From positions 1-7,517 of the forward strand of contig CAIQPA010000173.1 of assembly GCA_903873545.1 (NCBI GenBank): a stretch of 7,517 nucleotides of DNA. Reading direction: 5' to 3'. The position numbers and the translations under genes were made by a program. Source of the stretch: an uncultured delta proteobacterium (GTDB lineage Bacteria > Myxococcota_A > Bradymonadia > REDH01). This document shows positions 1 to 6,008 of the stretch, one piece after another. A model generated the notes under the pieces. The model saw nothing but the letters and a program-made list of their open reading frames with translations, was not told where the DNA came from and did no database searches. How positions within the stretch are numbered: position 1 is the first letter of the stretch; each line of letters opens with the position of its first letter.

Positions 1-335
1 CGGTGGCCAAGGAGCGGGCCCATCTGGCCGAGTACTTCCAGCAGGTGGGGCTTGCGGCGCTGACCTTCAACCTGGTCAGCATGGCGGCCGGCTTCATCAT
101 CCCCCGGCTGTTCGGCGTCCTGACGAAGCAGGCGGTCGCGATCGGCATGGAGATCGGCATCCACAACGGCACGCTCGCCATCTACATCGCCAACCAGATC
201 CTCAAGCAGGACGACATGGCCATCTCGCCGGCCATCTACAGCCTCATCATGTTCTTCACGGCTGCGGCCTTCAGCACCTTCATGGCGCGCCGCGCCGGCT
301 CGGACGAGGCGGCGGCGCCAGCCTCGGCCCCTTGA
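1..335 (+). CDS. BASS-family (bile acid:sodium symporter-like) transporter, C-terminal part
   Basis: This is the C-terminal third of a secondary transporter of the inner membrane; the reading frame is open from the left edge and ends at TGA 333-335. About 110 residues are visible, against roughly 300-330 for the whole family. It contains hydrophobic segments typical of the last helices. The segment EIGIHNGTLA (about residues 50-59 counted from the codon at 3-5) matches the family's conserved E-x-G-x-Q/H-N motif in the penultimate helix region, where the acidic residue and neighbours form part of the sodium site. The tail after the last helix is a short Ala/Pro/Glu stretch. The substrate cannot be told: the family moves bile acids, but in bacteria more often pantoate-like or other organic anions. 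Family assignment is fairly sure and the substrate is unknown. The first two bases belong to a split codon. Confidence 0.8.
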   Translation, partial: VAKERAHLAEYFQQVGLAALTFNLVSMAAGFIIPRLFGVLTKQAVAIGMEIGIHNGTLAIYIANQILKQDDMAISPAIYSLIMFFTAAAFSTFMARRAGSDEAAAPASAP

Positions 336-360
336 CCGAACGGCCACTGCCGCCTACACC
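332..360 (+). promoter_or_regulatory. weak sigma70-like promoter candidate for the RHH-serA-rhodanese cluster
   Basis: TTGACC at 332-337 resembles a -35 box (5 of 6). It is followed after 17 nt by TACACC at 355-360, which matches the -10 consensus at only 3 of 6 positions. It overlaps the transporter stop codon and lies 60 nt ahead of the first ATG of the downstream cluster. The position is sensible but the -10 is poor, so this is a candidate only. Confidence 0.25.
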
Positions 361-381
361 GCGCCCCACCTTCGAAGCGAC

Positions 382-401
382 CGCCACGCCCCCGCGTGGC
401 G
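382..401 (+). terminator. perfect 8-bp GC-rich hairpin, possible terminator or 5' leader structure
   Basis: CGCCACGC (382-389) and GCGTGGCG (394-401) pair perfectly around a CCCC tetraloop. No T-tract follows, so it is not a classical intrinsic terminator. It lies 47 nt after the transporter stop and 18 nt before the ATG of the first RHH-like gene. It could end the transporter transcript, or sit in the leader of the next gene and affect its translation start, which has no visible Shine-Dalgarno. Confidence 0.4.
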
Positions 402-419
402 CTGAACCAAGTGCCCGCC

Positions 420-716
420 ATGAGTGACAAGAAGCCCGTCTGGGTTGATGAGTCGGCCCACGCCATCCTCAAGCAGTATTCCAAGCTGACGAAGGAATCG
501 ATGGTCGATGTGGCGAGCCGGTTGGTCATCGACCACCTTGAGGACCTTGACCCGGCATCGGGCCTTGGCGGCGCCGAGCCGAAGGTTGCAGCCCCCGCAG
601 CCGAGACGTCCAAGCGTCCTGCCCGCGCGCCCCAGGCGGCGATTCCCGCTCAGCGTCCCCGGCTGCCGAAGGCAGACGGCAACGACCGCTTCCTTGGCGG
701 CGTCTGGTTCATCTGA
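420..716 (+). CDS. ribbon-helix-helix-like small protein with Ala/Pro-rich tail (RHH-1)
   Basis: A 98-residue protein. Residues about 4-43 read as a ribbon-helix-helix unit: a short strand (KKPVWV), a first helix (ESAHAILKQYSKLT), a turn and a second helix (MVDVASRLVIDHLE). RHH proteins are usually dimeric DNA binders: transcription regulators or antitoxins. After residue ~45 comes a low-complexity Ala/Pro/Lys/Arg linker, then a distinctive end, NDRFLGGVWFI. The ATG at 420 is preferred over an in-frame GTG at 396 because the paralogue downstream also begins just before KKPVW; the GTG also lies inside the hairpin. No Shine-Dalgarno is evident. It heads a tight cluster with a second RHH-like gene, serA and a rhodanese. 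No toxin partner is visible, so a regulator is more likely than an antitoxin. The fold is inferred from pattern and the function is unknown. Confidence 0.7.
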   Translation: MSDKKPVWVDESAHAILKQYSKLTKESMVDVASRLVIDHLEDLDPASGLGGAEPKVAAPAAETSKRPARAPQAAIPAQRPRLPKADGNDRFLGGVWFI

Positions 717-768
717 ACCCAACATTTTTGGAGTCTCCATGAGCACCGATGCCAAGAAGCCCGTCTGG
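428..768 (+). repeat. 16-nt direct repeat marking the duplicated RHH gene starts
   Basis: CAAGAAGCCCGTCTGG occurs exactly at 428-443 and again at 753-768. In both cases it encodes the end of a Lys-Lys-Pro-Val-Trp segment near the N-terminus of the two RHH-like proteins. It supports an origin of the pair by tandem gene duplication, although it could also be kept by selection on the strand region. Confidence 0.75.
730..733 (+). promoter_or_regulatory. ribosome binding site of RHH-2
   Basis: GGAG ends five bases before ATG 739. It is the only clear Shine-Dalgarno in this four-gene cluster, and it fixes the start of the 50-residue protein against longer readings in the same frame. Confidence 0.6.
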
Positions 769-891
769 ATTACCACCCAGGCGCATGACGCCCTTCGAGA
801 GTACTGCGACCGCACCGGCCGCACCCAGGTTGATGTGGTGAGCGAGCTCCTGCAGCGCTTCCTCAAGCCGCAGCTCGAAGGCAAAAAGTAG
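739..891 (+). CDS. minimal ribbon-helix-helix-like protein (RHH-2), paralogue of the preceding gene
   Basis: A 50-residue protein that is essentially a bare RHH unit: strand KKPVWI, helix (QAHDALREYCDRTG), turn (GRT) and second helix (QVDVVSELLQRFL). Over the 37 residues from KKPVW onward, 16 are identical to the preceding protein, so the two are paralogues; this copy lacks the long Ala/Pro tail. Expected activity is dimeric or mixed-dimer DNA binding, inferred from fold only. The start at ATG 739 is supported by GGAG at 730-733, five bases upstream. The stop lies 7 nt before the serA start, so translational coupling with serA is likely. A role in regulating serA or the cluster itself is possible, as is a free-standing regulator. 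Confidence 0.75.
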   Translation: MSTDAKKPVWITTQAHDALREYCDRTGRTQVDVVSELLQRFLKPQLEGKK

Positions 892-898
892 TTCCATC

Positions 899-2236
899 AT
901 GAGCGCCTCGTTTCGACCCCGCATTGGCGTAGGTCCCTTCCGACGCGCGCTGGTTCTCGAGTCGCCCGACCCGTCGCTCGACAGGCAGTTGCGCGAGCTC
1001 GGCATTGAGCCCTTCCGCCCAGACGTCACACCAACGGGTGATGACGAGCTCATCGCGCTGCTCCAGGCCGCGCCCTACGAACTGATCTTCAAGCGGTCGC
1101 GCGTGCAGATCACGGCCGCCGTCCTCGACGCTGCGCCCAACCTCTTCGCCGTGGTGCTCTGCTGCATCGGCGACGACTCGGTCGATAAGCGGGCCTGCGC
1201 CGAGCGGGGCATCCTGGTCATCAACGATCCCGTCTCGAACGGCCGCTCGGTCGCAGAGCTGGTCATCGGAGAGATGATCCTCCTCTGCCGCCGGATCTTC
1301 CAGGCTGTTGATGAGACGCGGGCCAACACCTTCAACAAGTCGCAGGAGAGCCGCTTCGAGGTGCAGGGAAAGACGCTCGGCCTCCTCGGACTCGGCAACA
1401 TCGGCAAGCAGGTGGCGCAGCTCGCGCAGGCCCTCGGCATGAAGATTGTCTTCTACGACAACCGCGACGTGGCCAAGGAGGTGGGCGAAACGATGGGTTG
1501 GAGCTTTGTGCCCAACATCGCCGACCTCTTCGCCGCAGCCGACGTTGTCTCGGCCCACATCTCGGCCTCCGACTACCGGGGACGGAGCAACGAGAACCTG
1601 CTGCAGCTCGAGCACTTTGCGGCGATGGCGCAGAAGGAGCGCCCCAGCCCCCGCCTCTTCATCAACGCGGCACGCGGCCAGATTCACGACACCGAGACCC
1701 TCATCGAGGCGGTGACTCGGGGCTACATTGGCGCCGCGATGGTAGACGTCTTCCCGGTCGAGCCCAGCGACGCGAAGGACCCTTGGGTCAACCCCTACGC
1801 CGGCTACCCGCAGATCTACGCTACGCCCCACATCGGCGCGGCGACGCTGGAGGCTCAGCCCCGCATCGCCACCCATGTCGCGGCGACGGCCCACCACCTC
1901 TCGACCCGTGGACGGCTTCGCAACTGCGTCTTCGGCCCCAAGCATGTGGTCGGCCTCGATGATGCCGATGATGTCTCGCACATCATGACGGTGGTGCACG
2001 CCGACACCCGCGGCACCAAGAAGGCGGTGGACGACGCCATCTACGCAGCCGGTGCGGGCAACCTTCTCAGCCAGCACCGCGACTTCACCGAGTATGGGAT
2101 TGCCTACGAGGTGGTCGCCATCGACCACCCCCTCACGCCGGAGCAGCTCGAGGAGCTGGCCGACGAGGCCGCCAAACTCACCGGCGACCCGACTGCCATC
2201 CGTGCCATCCGGCAGATTCGGATCGGCGGCGCCTAA
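899..2236 (+). CDS. serA: D-3-phosphoglycerate dehydrogenase
   Basis: Cytosolic enzyme that oxidises 3-phosphoglycerate to 3-phosphohydroxypyruvate with NAD+, the first step of serine synthesis. It has 445 residues, slightly longer than E. coli SerA (410). The N-terminal substrate domain (about 14-118) carries the family segment FKRSRVQIT. The NAD-binding Rossmann core has GLGNIG at 164-169 and an acidic residue (D187) at the end of the next strand, typical for NAD preference. Catalytic residues are visible as R259 (NAARG), E288 (VFPVEP) and H311 (TPHIGAAT). An ACT-type domain fills about 360-441, as in serine-inhibited SerA. In that domain H367 matches a serine-binding His of E. coli, but the next contact residue (Asn346 there) is Asp here. 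A short extra stretch (AAMAQKERPSP, 241-251) precedes the catalytic Arg strand. It starts 7 nt after RHH-2 with no clear Shine-Dalgarno, suggesting coupling. No serC is in the window. Confidence 0.93.
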   Translation: MSASFRPRIGVGPFRRALVLESPDPSLDRQLRELGIEPFRPDVTPTGDDELIALLQAAPYELIFKRSRVQITAAVLDAAPNLFAVVLCCIGDDSVDKRACAERGILVINDPVSNGRSVAELVIGEMILLCRRIFQAVDETRANTFNKSQESRFEVQGKTLGLLGLGNIGKQVAQLAQALGMKIVFYDNRDVAKEVGETMGWSFVPNIADLFAAADVVSAHISASDYRGRSNENLLQLEHFAAMAQKERPSPRLFINAARGQIHDTETLIEAVTRGYIGAAMVDVFPVEPSDAKDPWVNPYAGYPQIYATPHIGAATLEAQPRIATHVAATAHHLSTRGRLRNCVFGPKHVVGLDDADDVSHIMTVVHADTRGTKKAVDDAIYAAGAGNLLSQHRDFTEYGIAYEVVAIDHPLTPEQLEELADEAAKLTGDPTAIRAIRQIRIGGA

Positions 2237-2254
2237 CCCACAAGCGAGCGCACC

Positions 2255-2605
2255 ATGCCGACCCTCGACGAACTCTCCGGAACGACTCCCCACGGCTTCC
2301 GTGAAGTGCCGCCCGGCCTCGCAGCAACGGCGCTCGATGGGGTCCGCCTCATCGATGTGCGGGAGCCTTCGGAGTTTTCCGACCAGCTGGGCCACATCGC
2401 AGGCTCGGAGCTGGTGCCGCTCGCGACGCTGCCGCAGGCGGCTGCAGGGTGGGAGCCGAGCGCGACCTATCTGCTGATCTGCCGGTCGGGGGGCCGCTCG
2501 TCGCATGCGACGGTCTGGCTCTCCAATCATGGCTTCAGCTCTGTCTTTAACCTGTCGGGCGGCATGATGGCCTGGAACCAGGCTGGGCTGCCGGTCGAGC
2601 GTTAA
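2255..2605 (+). CDS. single-domain rhodanese-like sulfurtransferase
   Basis: A 116-residue protein covering one rhodanese domain. It is expected to carry a persulfide on its catalytic cysteine and pass sulfur to an acceptor (thiosulfate:cyanide or thiol transferase type); the true acceptor is unknown. Visible family marks are LIDVREPSEF (32-41), GHIAGS (46-51), the active-site loop CRSGGRS with C76, and GGMMAW (102-107) near the end. There is no signal peptide, so it is cytosolic. It starts 18 nt after serA and probably shares its transcript. Its TAA overlaps the stop of the convergent ferredoxin gene. Single-domain rhodaneses are common next to unrelated metabolic genes, so co-function with SerA is not established. 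Confidence 0.9.
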   Translation: MPTLDELSGTTPHGFREVPPGLAATALDGVRLIDVREPSEFSDQLGHIAGSELVPLATLPQAAAGWEPSATYLLICRSGGRSSHATVWLSNHGFSSVFNLSGGMMAWNQAGLPVER

Positions 2606-2898
2606 CCCTTGAGGTAGCGCTCGATGACCTGTTCGACATCGCTCGGCTTGACGCCGCGCAGGTAGATACCTTCGGGCTGGATGGCGATCATGGCGCCTTC
2701 GCCGTGGCACCAGCCGAGGCAGGAGGTCTGGGTGACGTAGATGCGGCTGGTGAGGCCGTAGCGGGTGACCCAGCCGCGGAGCTTGGCGTAGACCTCTGCC
2801 CCTGTGTCGCCGCAGCAGGGCATGGTAGAGTCAGGTCCGCGCTGGTTGCAACAGACAAGAACCTGCTTGAGTTGGGGATGAACGGCGACCTGTTCCAC
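2602..2898 (-). CDS. thioredoxin-like [2Fe-2S] ferredoxin
   Basis: A 98-residue iron-sulfur protein of the thioredoxin-like ferredoxin type (like Aquifex Fd4, or the NuoE/HoxE C-terminal domain), a small electron carrier of the cytosol. The four expected cluster ligands are C16, C29, C60 and C64, giving C-x12-C ... C-x3-C, as in VCCNQRG, PCCGD and SCLGWC. Two additional cysteines (C17, C28) sit beside the first two ligands. The C-terminal GVKPSDVEQVIERYL is typical of the family end. The chosen start is GTG 2898, because GAGG lies seven bases upstream and this gives a normal family length; in-frame ATGs at 2970 and 2967 would add 24 and 23 residues that do not look like the family. The gene is divergent from acs and convergent with the rhodanese. 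Its redox partner is unknown. Confidence 0.85.
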   Translation of the reverse strand: MEQVAVHPQLKQVLVCCNQRGPDSTMPCCGDTGAEVYAKLRGWVTRYGLTSRIYVTQTSCLGWCHGEGAMIAIQPEGIYLRGVKPSDVEQVIERYLKG

Positions 2899-2905
2899 GC
2901 GATGA

Positions 2906-2909
2906 CCTC
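2906..2909 (-). promoter_or_regulatory. ribosome binding site deciding the ferredoxin start
   Basis: Read on the minus strand, GAGG lies seven bases before GTG 2898. This favours the GTG over the upstream ATGs at 2970 and 2967, where only a weaker purine run (AGAAAGAG) precedes the codon. Confidence 0.5.
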
Positions 2910-2990
2910 GAGGTGAGATGCCTGTTTGGATGCGTCGCGCATGGGTTCGATGCAAGCCAGTGTGCATCATAGCACTCTTTCTGCATTTTC

Positions 2991-3015
2991 CTTGCGACAA
3001 TCGTGCCGTTGCAAG
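2991..3015. promoter_or_regulatory. imperfect inverted repeat, candidate operator between acs and the ferredoxin gene
   Basis: CTTGCGAC (2991-2998) and GTTGCAAG (3008-3015) form half-sites matching at 7 of 8 positions around a 9-nt spacer. The repeat lies in the divergent region, 43 nt before the acs ATG, so a regulator bound here could act on acs, the ferredoxin gene, or both. The identity of the regulator is unknown. Confidence 0.35.
2993..3008 (-). promoter_or_regulatory. sigma54-like (-24/-12) promoter candidate toward the ferredoxin gene
   Basis: On the minus strand the sequence CGGCACGATTGTCGCA keeps the GG-N10-GC core and matches 10 of 12 constrained positions of TGGCACG-N4-TTGCW; the mismatches are the first base and one T of the -12 element. 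Transcription would start near 2980, ahead of either ferredoxin start. Sigma54 promoters need an upstream activator site, which I cannot identify. The site overlaps an inverted repeat, so the match may be fortuitous. Confidence 0.3.
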
Positions 3016-3058
3016 ACGATGCGCCTCCCCGATTCGCCGCCTCCCTGAGCACCGCGCC

Positions 3059-5026
3059 ATGAGCCAGAACCTTCAATCCGTTCTCAAAGAAGACCGCCTC
3101 TTCGCGCCGCCGGAGGCCTTTGCGGCCGCGGCCCGCGTGGGGAGCATGGAGGCATATCGCGAACTCTATGCCGCAGCTGAGGCCGACCCTGAGGGGTTCT
3201 GGGCGGCGCAGGCGAAGGAGCTGCTGCTTTGGGACGCGCCGTGGCAGACGGTGCTGGACTGGCAGCTGCCCCACGCGAAGTGGTTTGTGGGCGGCAAGCT
3301 GAATGTGGCGAAGAACTGCCTCGACCGCCACCTCGGCACGCCGACGGAGCACAAGAGCGCGATCATCTGGGAGGGAGAGCCGGGCGACCGGCGCACGCTG
3401 ACCTACCGGGAGCTGCACACCGAGGTCTGCCGCTTCACCAACGCGCTGGAGTCGCTGGGTGTGGTGGCCGGCGACCGGGTGGTGCTCTACATGCCGATGG
3501 TGCCGGAGCTGTCAGTCGCGATGCTCGCCTGCGCCCGCATGGGTGCGACCCACAGCATCATCTTTGGCGGCTTCTCGGCGCAGGCGATCCGCGACCGGGT
3601 GAACGACGCGACGGCCAAGGTCATCGTGACGGCCGACGGCGGCTGGCGGCGCGGCAAGATCGTGGAGCTCAAGGGGGCGGTGGACGAGGCCCTCACCGAG
3701 CATGGGGGCTGCCCCTCCGTGGAGCATGTGGTGATGCTGACGCGGACGGGCCACGCGGTGAATTTCATCGAGGGGCGCGACCACCGCTGGGAGGCACTCA
3801 TGGAGGCGGCCTCGCCGTCGCACGAGGCGCCTGCGCTCGACAGCGAGCACCCGCTCTTCATCCTCTATACCTCGGGGTCGACGGGGAAGCCGAAGGGGGT
3901 GCTCCACACCACGGGCGGCTACCTGCTTGGCGCCACCTACAGCAGCAAGTTGGTCTTCGACCTGCGCGACGACGATGTCTTCTGGTGCACGGCCGACATC
4001 GGCTGGGTGACGGGCCACAGCTATGTGGTCTACGGCCCGCTCAGCAACGGAGCCACCTCGGTCATGTATGAGGGGGCGCCCAACCACCCCGAGCCCGACC
4101 GGTTCTGGGAGATCATCGCCCGCTACAAGGTCACGATTTTCTACACCGCACCGACGGCCATCCGCGCCTTCATCCGCTGGGGCGACGAACACCCCGCGCG
4201 GCACGACCTCTCGAGCCTTCGGCTCCTGGGCAGCGTGGGCGAGCCCATCAACCCGGAGGCCTGGACCTGGTACCACAGGGTGATCGGCGGCGGGCGCTGC
4301 CCCATCGTCGATACCTGGTGGCAGACCGAGACAGGCTCGATCATGATCAGCCCGCTGCCGGGCGCCACGCCGCTGGTGCCAGGGACCGCGACGCTGCCGC
4401 TGCCGGGCATCATGGCCGACGTGGTCGACATGGAGGGCAACAGCCGGCCGCTCGGCGAGGGCGGCTTCCTGGTGATTCGCAAGCCCTGGCCCTCGATGAT
4501 CCGCACCATCTGGGGCGACGATGAGCGGTTCAAGGCGGCCTACTGGTCGCAGATCCCCGGTCTCTACTTTGCGGGGGATGGGGTCCGTCGCGACGAGCGG
4601 GGCTACATCTGGATCATGGGGCGGGTCGACGACGTCATCAACGTTGCGGGCCACCGGCTCGGGACGGCGGAGATTGAGTCGGCGCTGGTGTCGCATCCCG
4701 CGGTGGCGGAGGCGGCGGTGGTTGGGCGGCCGGACGACCTCAAGGGGCAGGCGATCGCGGCCTTCGTGACGCTGCTCGCCTCGGTGCAGAAGTCACCCGA
4801 GCTGGCCGACGAGCTGCGGCGCCATGTGGCGTCGGAGATTGGGGCGCTGGCTCGTCCGGACGACCTCACCTTCACCGATGCGCTGCCCAAGACACGGTCC
4901 GGCAAAATCATGCGTCGGCTGCTGCAGGATGTGGCGGCCAAGCGGGAGACGCGCGGCGACACGACCACGCTGGAAGATGCTGGCGTGCTAGACCGGCTGC
5001 GCGGGCAGTATGAAGACGAATCGTAG
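3059..5026 (+). CDS. acs: acetyl-CoA synthetase (AMP-forming acetate--CoA ligase)
   Basis: Cytosolic enzyme that activates acetate to acetyl-CoA through acetyl-AMP, using ATP and CoA. At 655 residues it is almost the same length as E. coli Acs (652) and aligns over its whole length. Visible motifs: the P-loop-like [11 protein letters not shown] (270-280); WWQTETG (420-426), whose second Trp limits the acyl pocket to acetate and supports Acs over a propionyl enzyme; [12 protein letters not shown] with D507; the hinge region [13 protein letters not shown] (521-533); and [11 protein letters not shown] (610-620) with catalytic Lys616. Lys616 corresponds to the lysine that is reversibly acetylated in Salmonella Acs (K609). 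R197 matches a CoA-contacting Arg, and the second is Lys (K200). The ATG at 3059 is chosen because MSQ begins the family alignment; an in-frame ATG at 2918 would add 47 unrelated residues. No clear Shine-Dalgarno. It is divergent from the ferredoxin gene and followed by an outer-membrane-type gene after 70 nt. Confidence 0.96.
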   Translation: MSQNLQSVLKEDRLFAPPEAFAAAARVGSMEAYRELYAAAEADPEGFWAAQAKELLLWDAPWQTVLDWQLPHAKWFVGGKLNVAKNCLDRHLGTPTEHKSAIIWEGEPGDRRTLTYRELHTEVCRFTNALESLGVVAGDRVVLYMPMVPELSVAMLACARMGATHSIIFGGFSAQAIRDRVNDATAKVIVTADGGWRRGKIVELKGAVDEALTEHGGCPSVEHVVMLTRTGHAVNFIEGRDHRWEALMEAASPSHEAPALDSEHPLFILYTSGSTGKPKGVLHTTGGYLLGATYSSKLVFDLRDDDVFWCTADIGWVTGHSYVVYGPLSNGATSVMYEGAPNHPEPDRFWEIIARYKVTIFYTAPTAIRAFIRWGDEHPARHDLSSLRLLGSVGEPINPEAWTWYHRVIGGGRCPIVDTWWQTETGSIMISPLPGATPLVPGTATLPLPGIMADVVDMEGNSRPLGEGGFLVIRKPWPSMIRTIWGDDERFKAAYWSQIPGLYFAGDGVRRDERGYIWIMGRVDDVINVAGHRLGTAEIESALVSHPAVAEAAVVGRPDDLKGQAIAAFVTLLASVQKSPELADELRRHVASEIGALARPDDLTFTDALPKTRSGKIMRRLLQDVAAKRETRGDTTTLEDAGVLDRLRGQYEDES

Positions 5027-5034
5027 CCCTTTGC

Positions 5035-5064
5035 TTGACGCATCTCGCCGCGGCTTGGTAGCAA
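5035..5064 (+). promoter_or_regulatory. sigma70-like promoter candidate for the outer-membrane protein gene
   Basis: TTGACG (5035-5040, 5 of 6 to the -35 consensus) is followed after 18 nt by TAGCAA (5059-5064, first, second and fifth positions of the -10 kept). It lies in the short acs-omp gap, 33 nt before the chosen ATG, suggesting the gene can be transcribed apart from acs. Confidence 0.35.
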
Positions 5065-5084
5065 TCGGCCACTCAACCCGTCCC

Positions 5085-5088
5085 GGAG
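5085..5088 (+). promoter_or_regulatory. ribosome binding site of the outer-membrane protein gene
   Basis: GGAG ends eight bases before ATG 5097. It supports that start over an in-frame ATG at 5010, which lies inside the end of acs and would put 29 residues in front of the signal peptide. Confidence 0.6.
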
Positions 5089-5096
5089 AGCCTGCC

Positions 5097-6008
5097 ATGC
5101 GCGCCCACCTCACCCAGCGACCCCACGGCCCTCTGATCGGCCGACTGCTGGCAGGCGCGGCACTGCTCCTGCTGCCCGTTGCGTCGGCGGAAGCGTCGAA
5201 CAACTTCACGCTCCAGCGGTTCGGCACCTGCGATACGCTCGGGTCGACAGGCAACTGCCTCAGCACCTCGACCAAAGATAAGGCATTTCGCTCCTTCGCC
5301 GGTCAGCTCGGCGAGGTGATGACGATCAAGGGGGTGGCGCCGGCCGATACACCTGGCGTCGCGGGCTTCGTCTTCCAGATTGATCGCAGCTTCAACGACT
5401 TCGACGTGAAGACGGGCGGAGCGGAGAACCCTTGGGTTCTGGCCCACAAGACCGGCAAGCCCGAAGCATCGATGGGGACCACCCAGATACATGTTCGGAA
5501 GGGGCTCCCCTTCAGCTTCGAGGTGGGGACCGTCCTCACGCTGCTCGACGACAGCGACCTCTTGGCTGTTGGCGTGGAGGGCAAGTGGGCGCTTCACGAG
5601 GACATCTTCTGGCCGCTCCCCGATCTGGCGATCCACGGCGGCGTGAACACGCTGCTGGGGAGCTCCGATCTGGTGCTGACCAACCTGCAGATTGATGCCC
5701 TGCTCTCGCTGCCCATCGGCATCAGCTCGGTGGTGAACCTCACCCCGTTCGGCGGGTATGGTGTGGTCCTCCCCTTTTCGGCCTCGCGCCTCATCGACAC
5801 CACGCCGGACGATGCGCGGCCAGCAGTGGCGAGCGACACCGAATCGCTCAGGAACCAGCCTGAGGTCAATTTCTCGCTCGACACCGAGCCGCGGCCGGTG
5901 GCGGTGGTCGGCGCCCGCTTTCAATGGGCGATGCTCGACCTGACCTACCAGTCGCAGTTCTCGGATACCGTGACGAGCCAGTCGGTGAGCATCGGCGCCG
6001 ACTTCTAG
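5097..6008 (+). CDS. probable outer-membrane beta-barrel protein, family not recognised
   Basis: A 303-residue exported protein. The N-terminus is a signal peptide: a basic start, a hydrophobic core (LLAGAALLLLPVA, about 17-29) and a signal-peptidase I site near ASA-EA (after 31) or AEA-SN (after 33). The mature part is rich in Gly/Ser/Thr/Leu with repeated alternating polar/apolar stretches that look like beta strands, such as LPFSFEVGTVLTLL, LAVGVEGKWAL and VVNLTPFGGYGVVL. It ends in VSIGADF; a terminal Phe is the usual signal for outer-membrane insertion. Two cysteines (C45, C54) near the mature N-terminus could form a disulfide; no others are visible. Acidic and proline-rich loops (231-268) fit extracellular loops. 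I do not recognise the family and assign no substrate. It has its own Shine-Dalgarno and converges with the PhaR-like gene. Confidence 0.7.
   Translation: MRAHLTQRPHGPLIGRLLAGAALLLLPVASAEASNNFTLQRFGTCDTLGSTGNCLSTSTKDKAFRSFAGQLGEVMTIKGVAPADTPGVAGFVFQIDRSFNDFDVKTGGAENPWVLAHKTGKPEASMGTTQIHVRKGLPFSFEVGTVLTLLDDSDLLAVGVEGKWALHEDIFWPLPDLAIHGGVNTLLGSSDLVLTNLQIDALLSLPIGISSVVNLTPFGGYGVVLPFSASRLIDTTPDDARPAVASDTESLRNQPEVNFSLDTEPRPVAVVGARFQWAMLDLTYQSQFSDTVTSQSVSIGADF

Noticed and set aside
508..891. A longer 127-codon reading of RHH-2 starting at 508
   Set aside because: The extra N-terminal residues are an out-of-frame, Arg/Pro-rich reading of RHH-1; the ATG at 739 has a Shine-Dalgarno and aligns with the paralogue's start.
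420..891. Toxin-antitoxin module
   Set aside because: RHH proteins can be antitoxins, but no toxin-like gene (RelE, MazF, PIN, Fic or other) is beside them; the next gene is a housekeeping serA.
863..2710. Long minus-strand open frame (615 codons) opposite serA and the rhodanese
   Set aside because: It is a shadow of GC-rich codon use in the plus-strand genes: the product is Arg/Val/Gly/His-rich without any family motif, while serA and the rhodanese opposite are unmistakable.
2918..3058. 47-residue N-terminal extension of Acs from ATG 2918
   Set aside because: It runs through the divergent promoter region, overlaps the candidate operator and adds residues without family similarity; ATG 3059 fits the usual Acs N-terminus.
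3229..4071. Plus-strand open frame (280 codons) inside acs in another frame
   Set aside because: Gly/Arg/Ala-rich out-of-frame reading of acs; no motif and no ribosome site.
3512..4696. Minus-strand open frame (394 codons) inside acs
   Set aside because: It lies wholly opposite the conserved acs core; composition is Arg/His/Val-rich with no recognisable domain.
5073..5924. Minus-strand open frame (283 codons) opposite the outer-membrane protein gene
   Set aside because: The plus-strand product has a signal peptide, Shine-Dalgarno and a barrel-like end; the opposite frame is Arg/Glu/His-rich and featureless.
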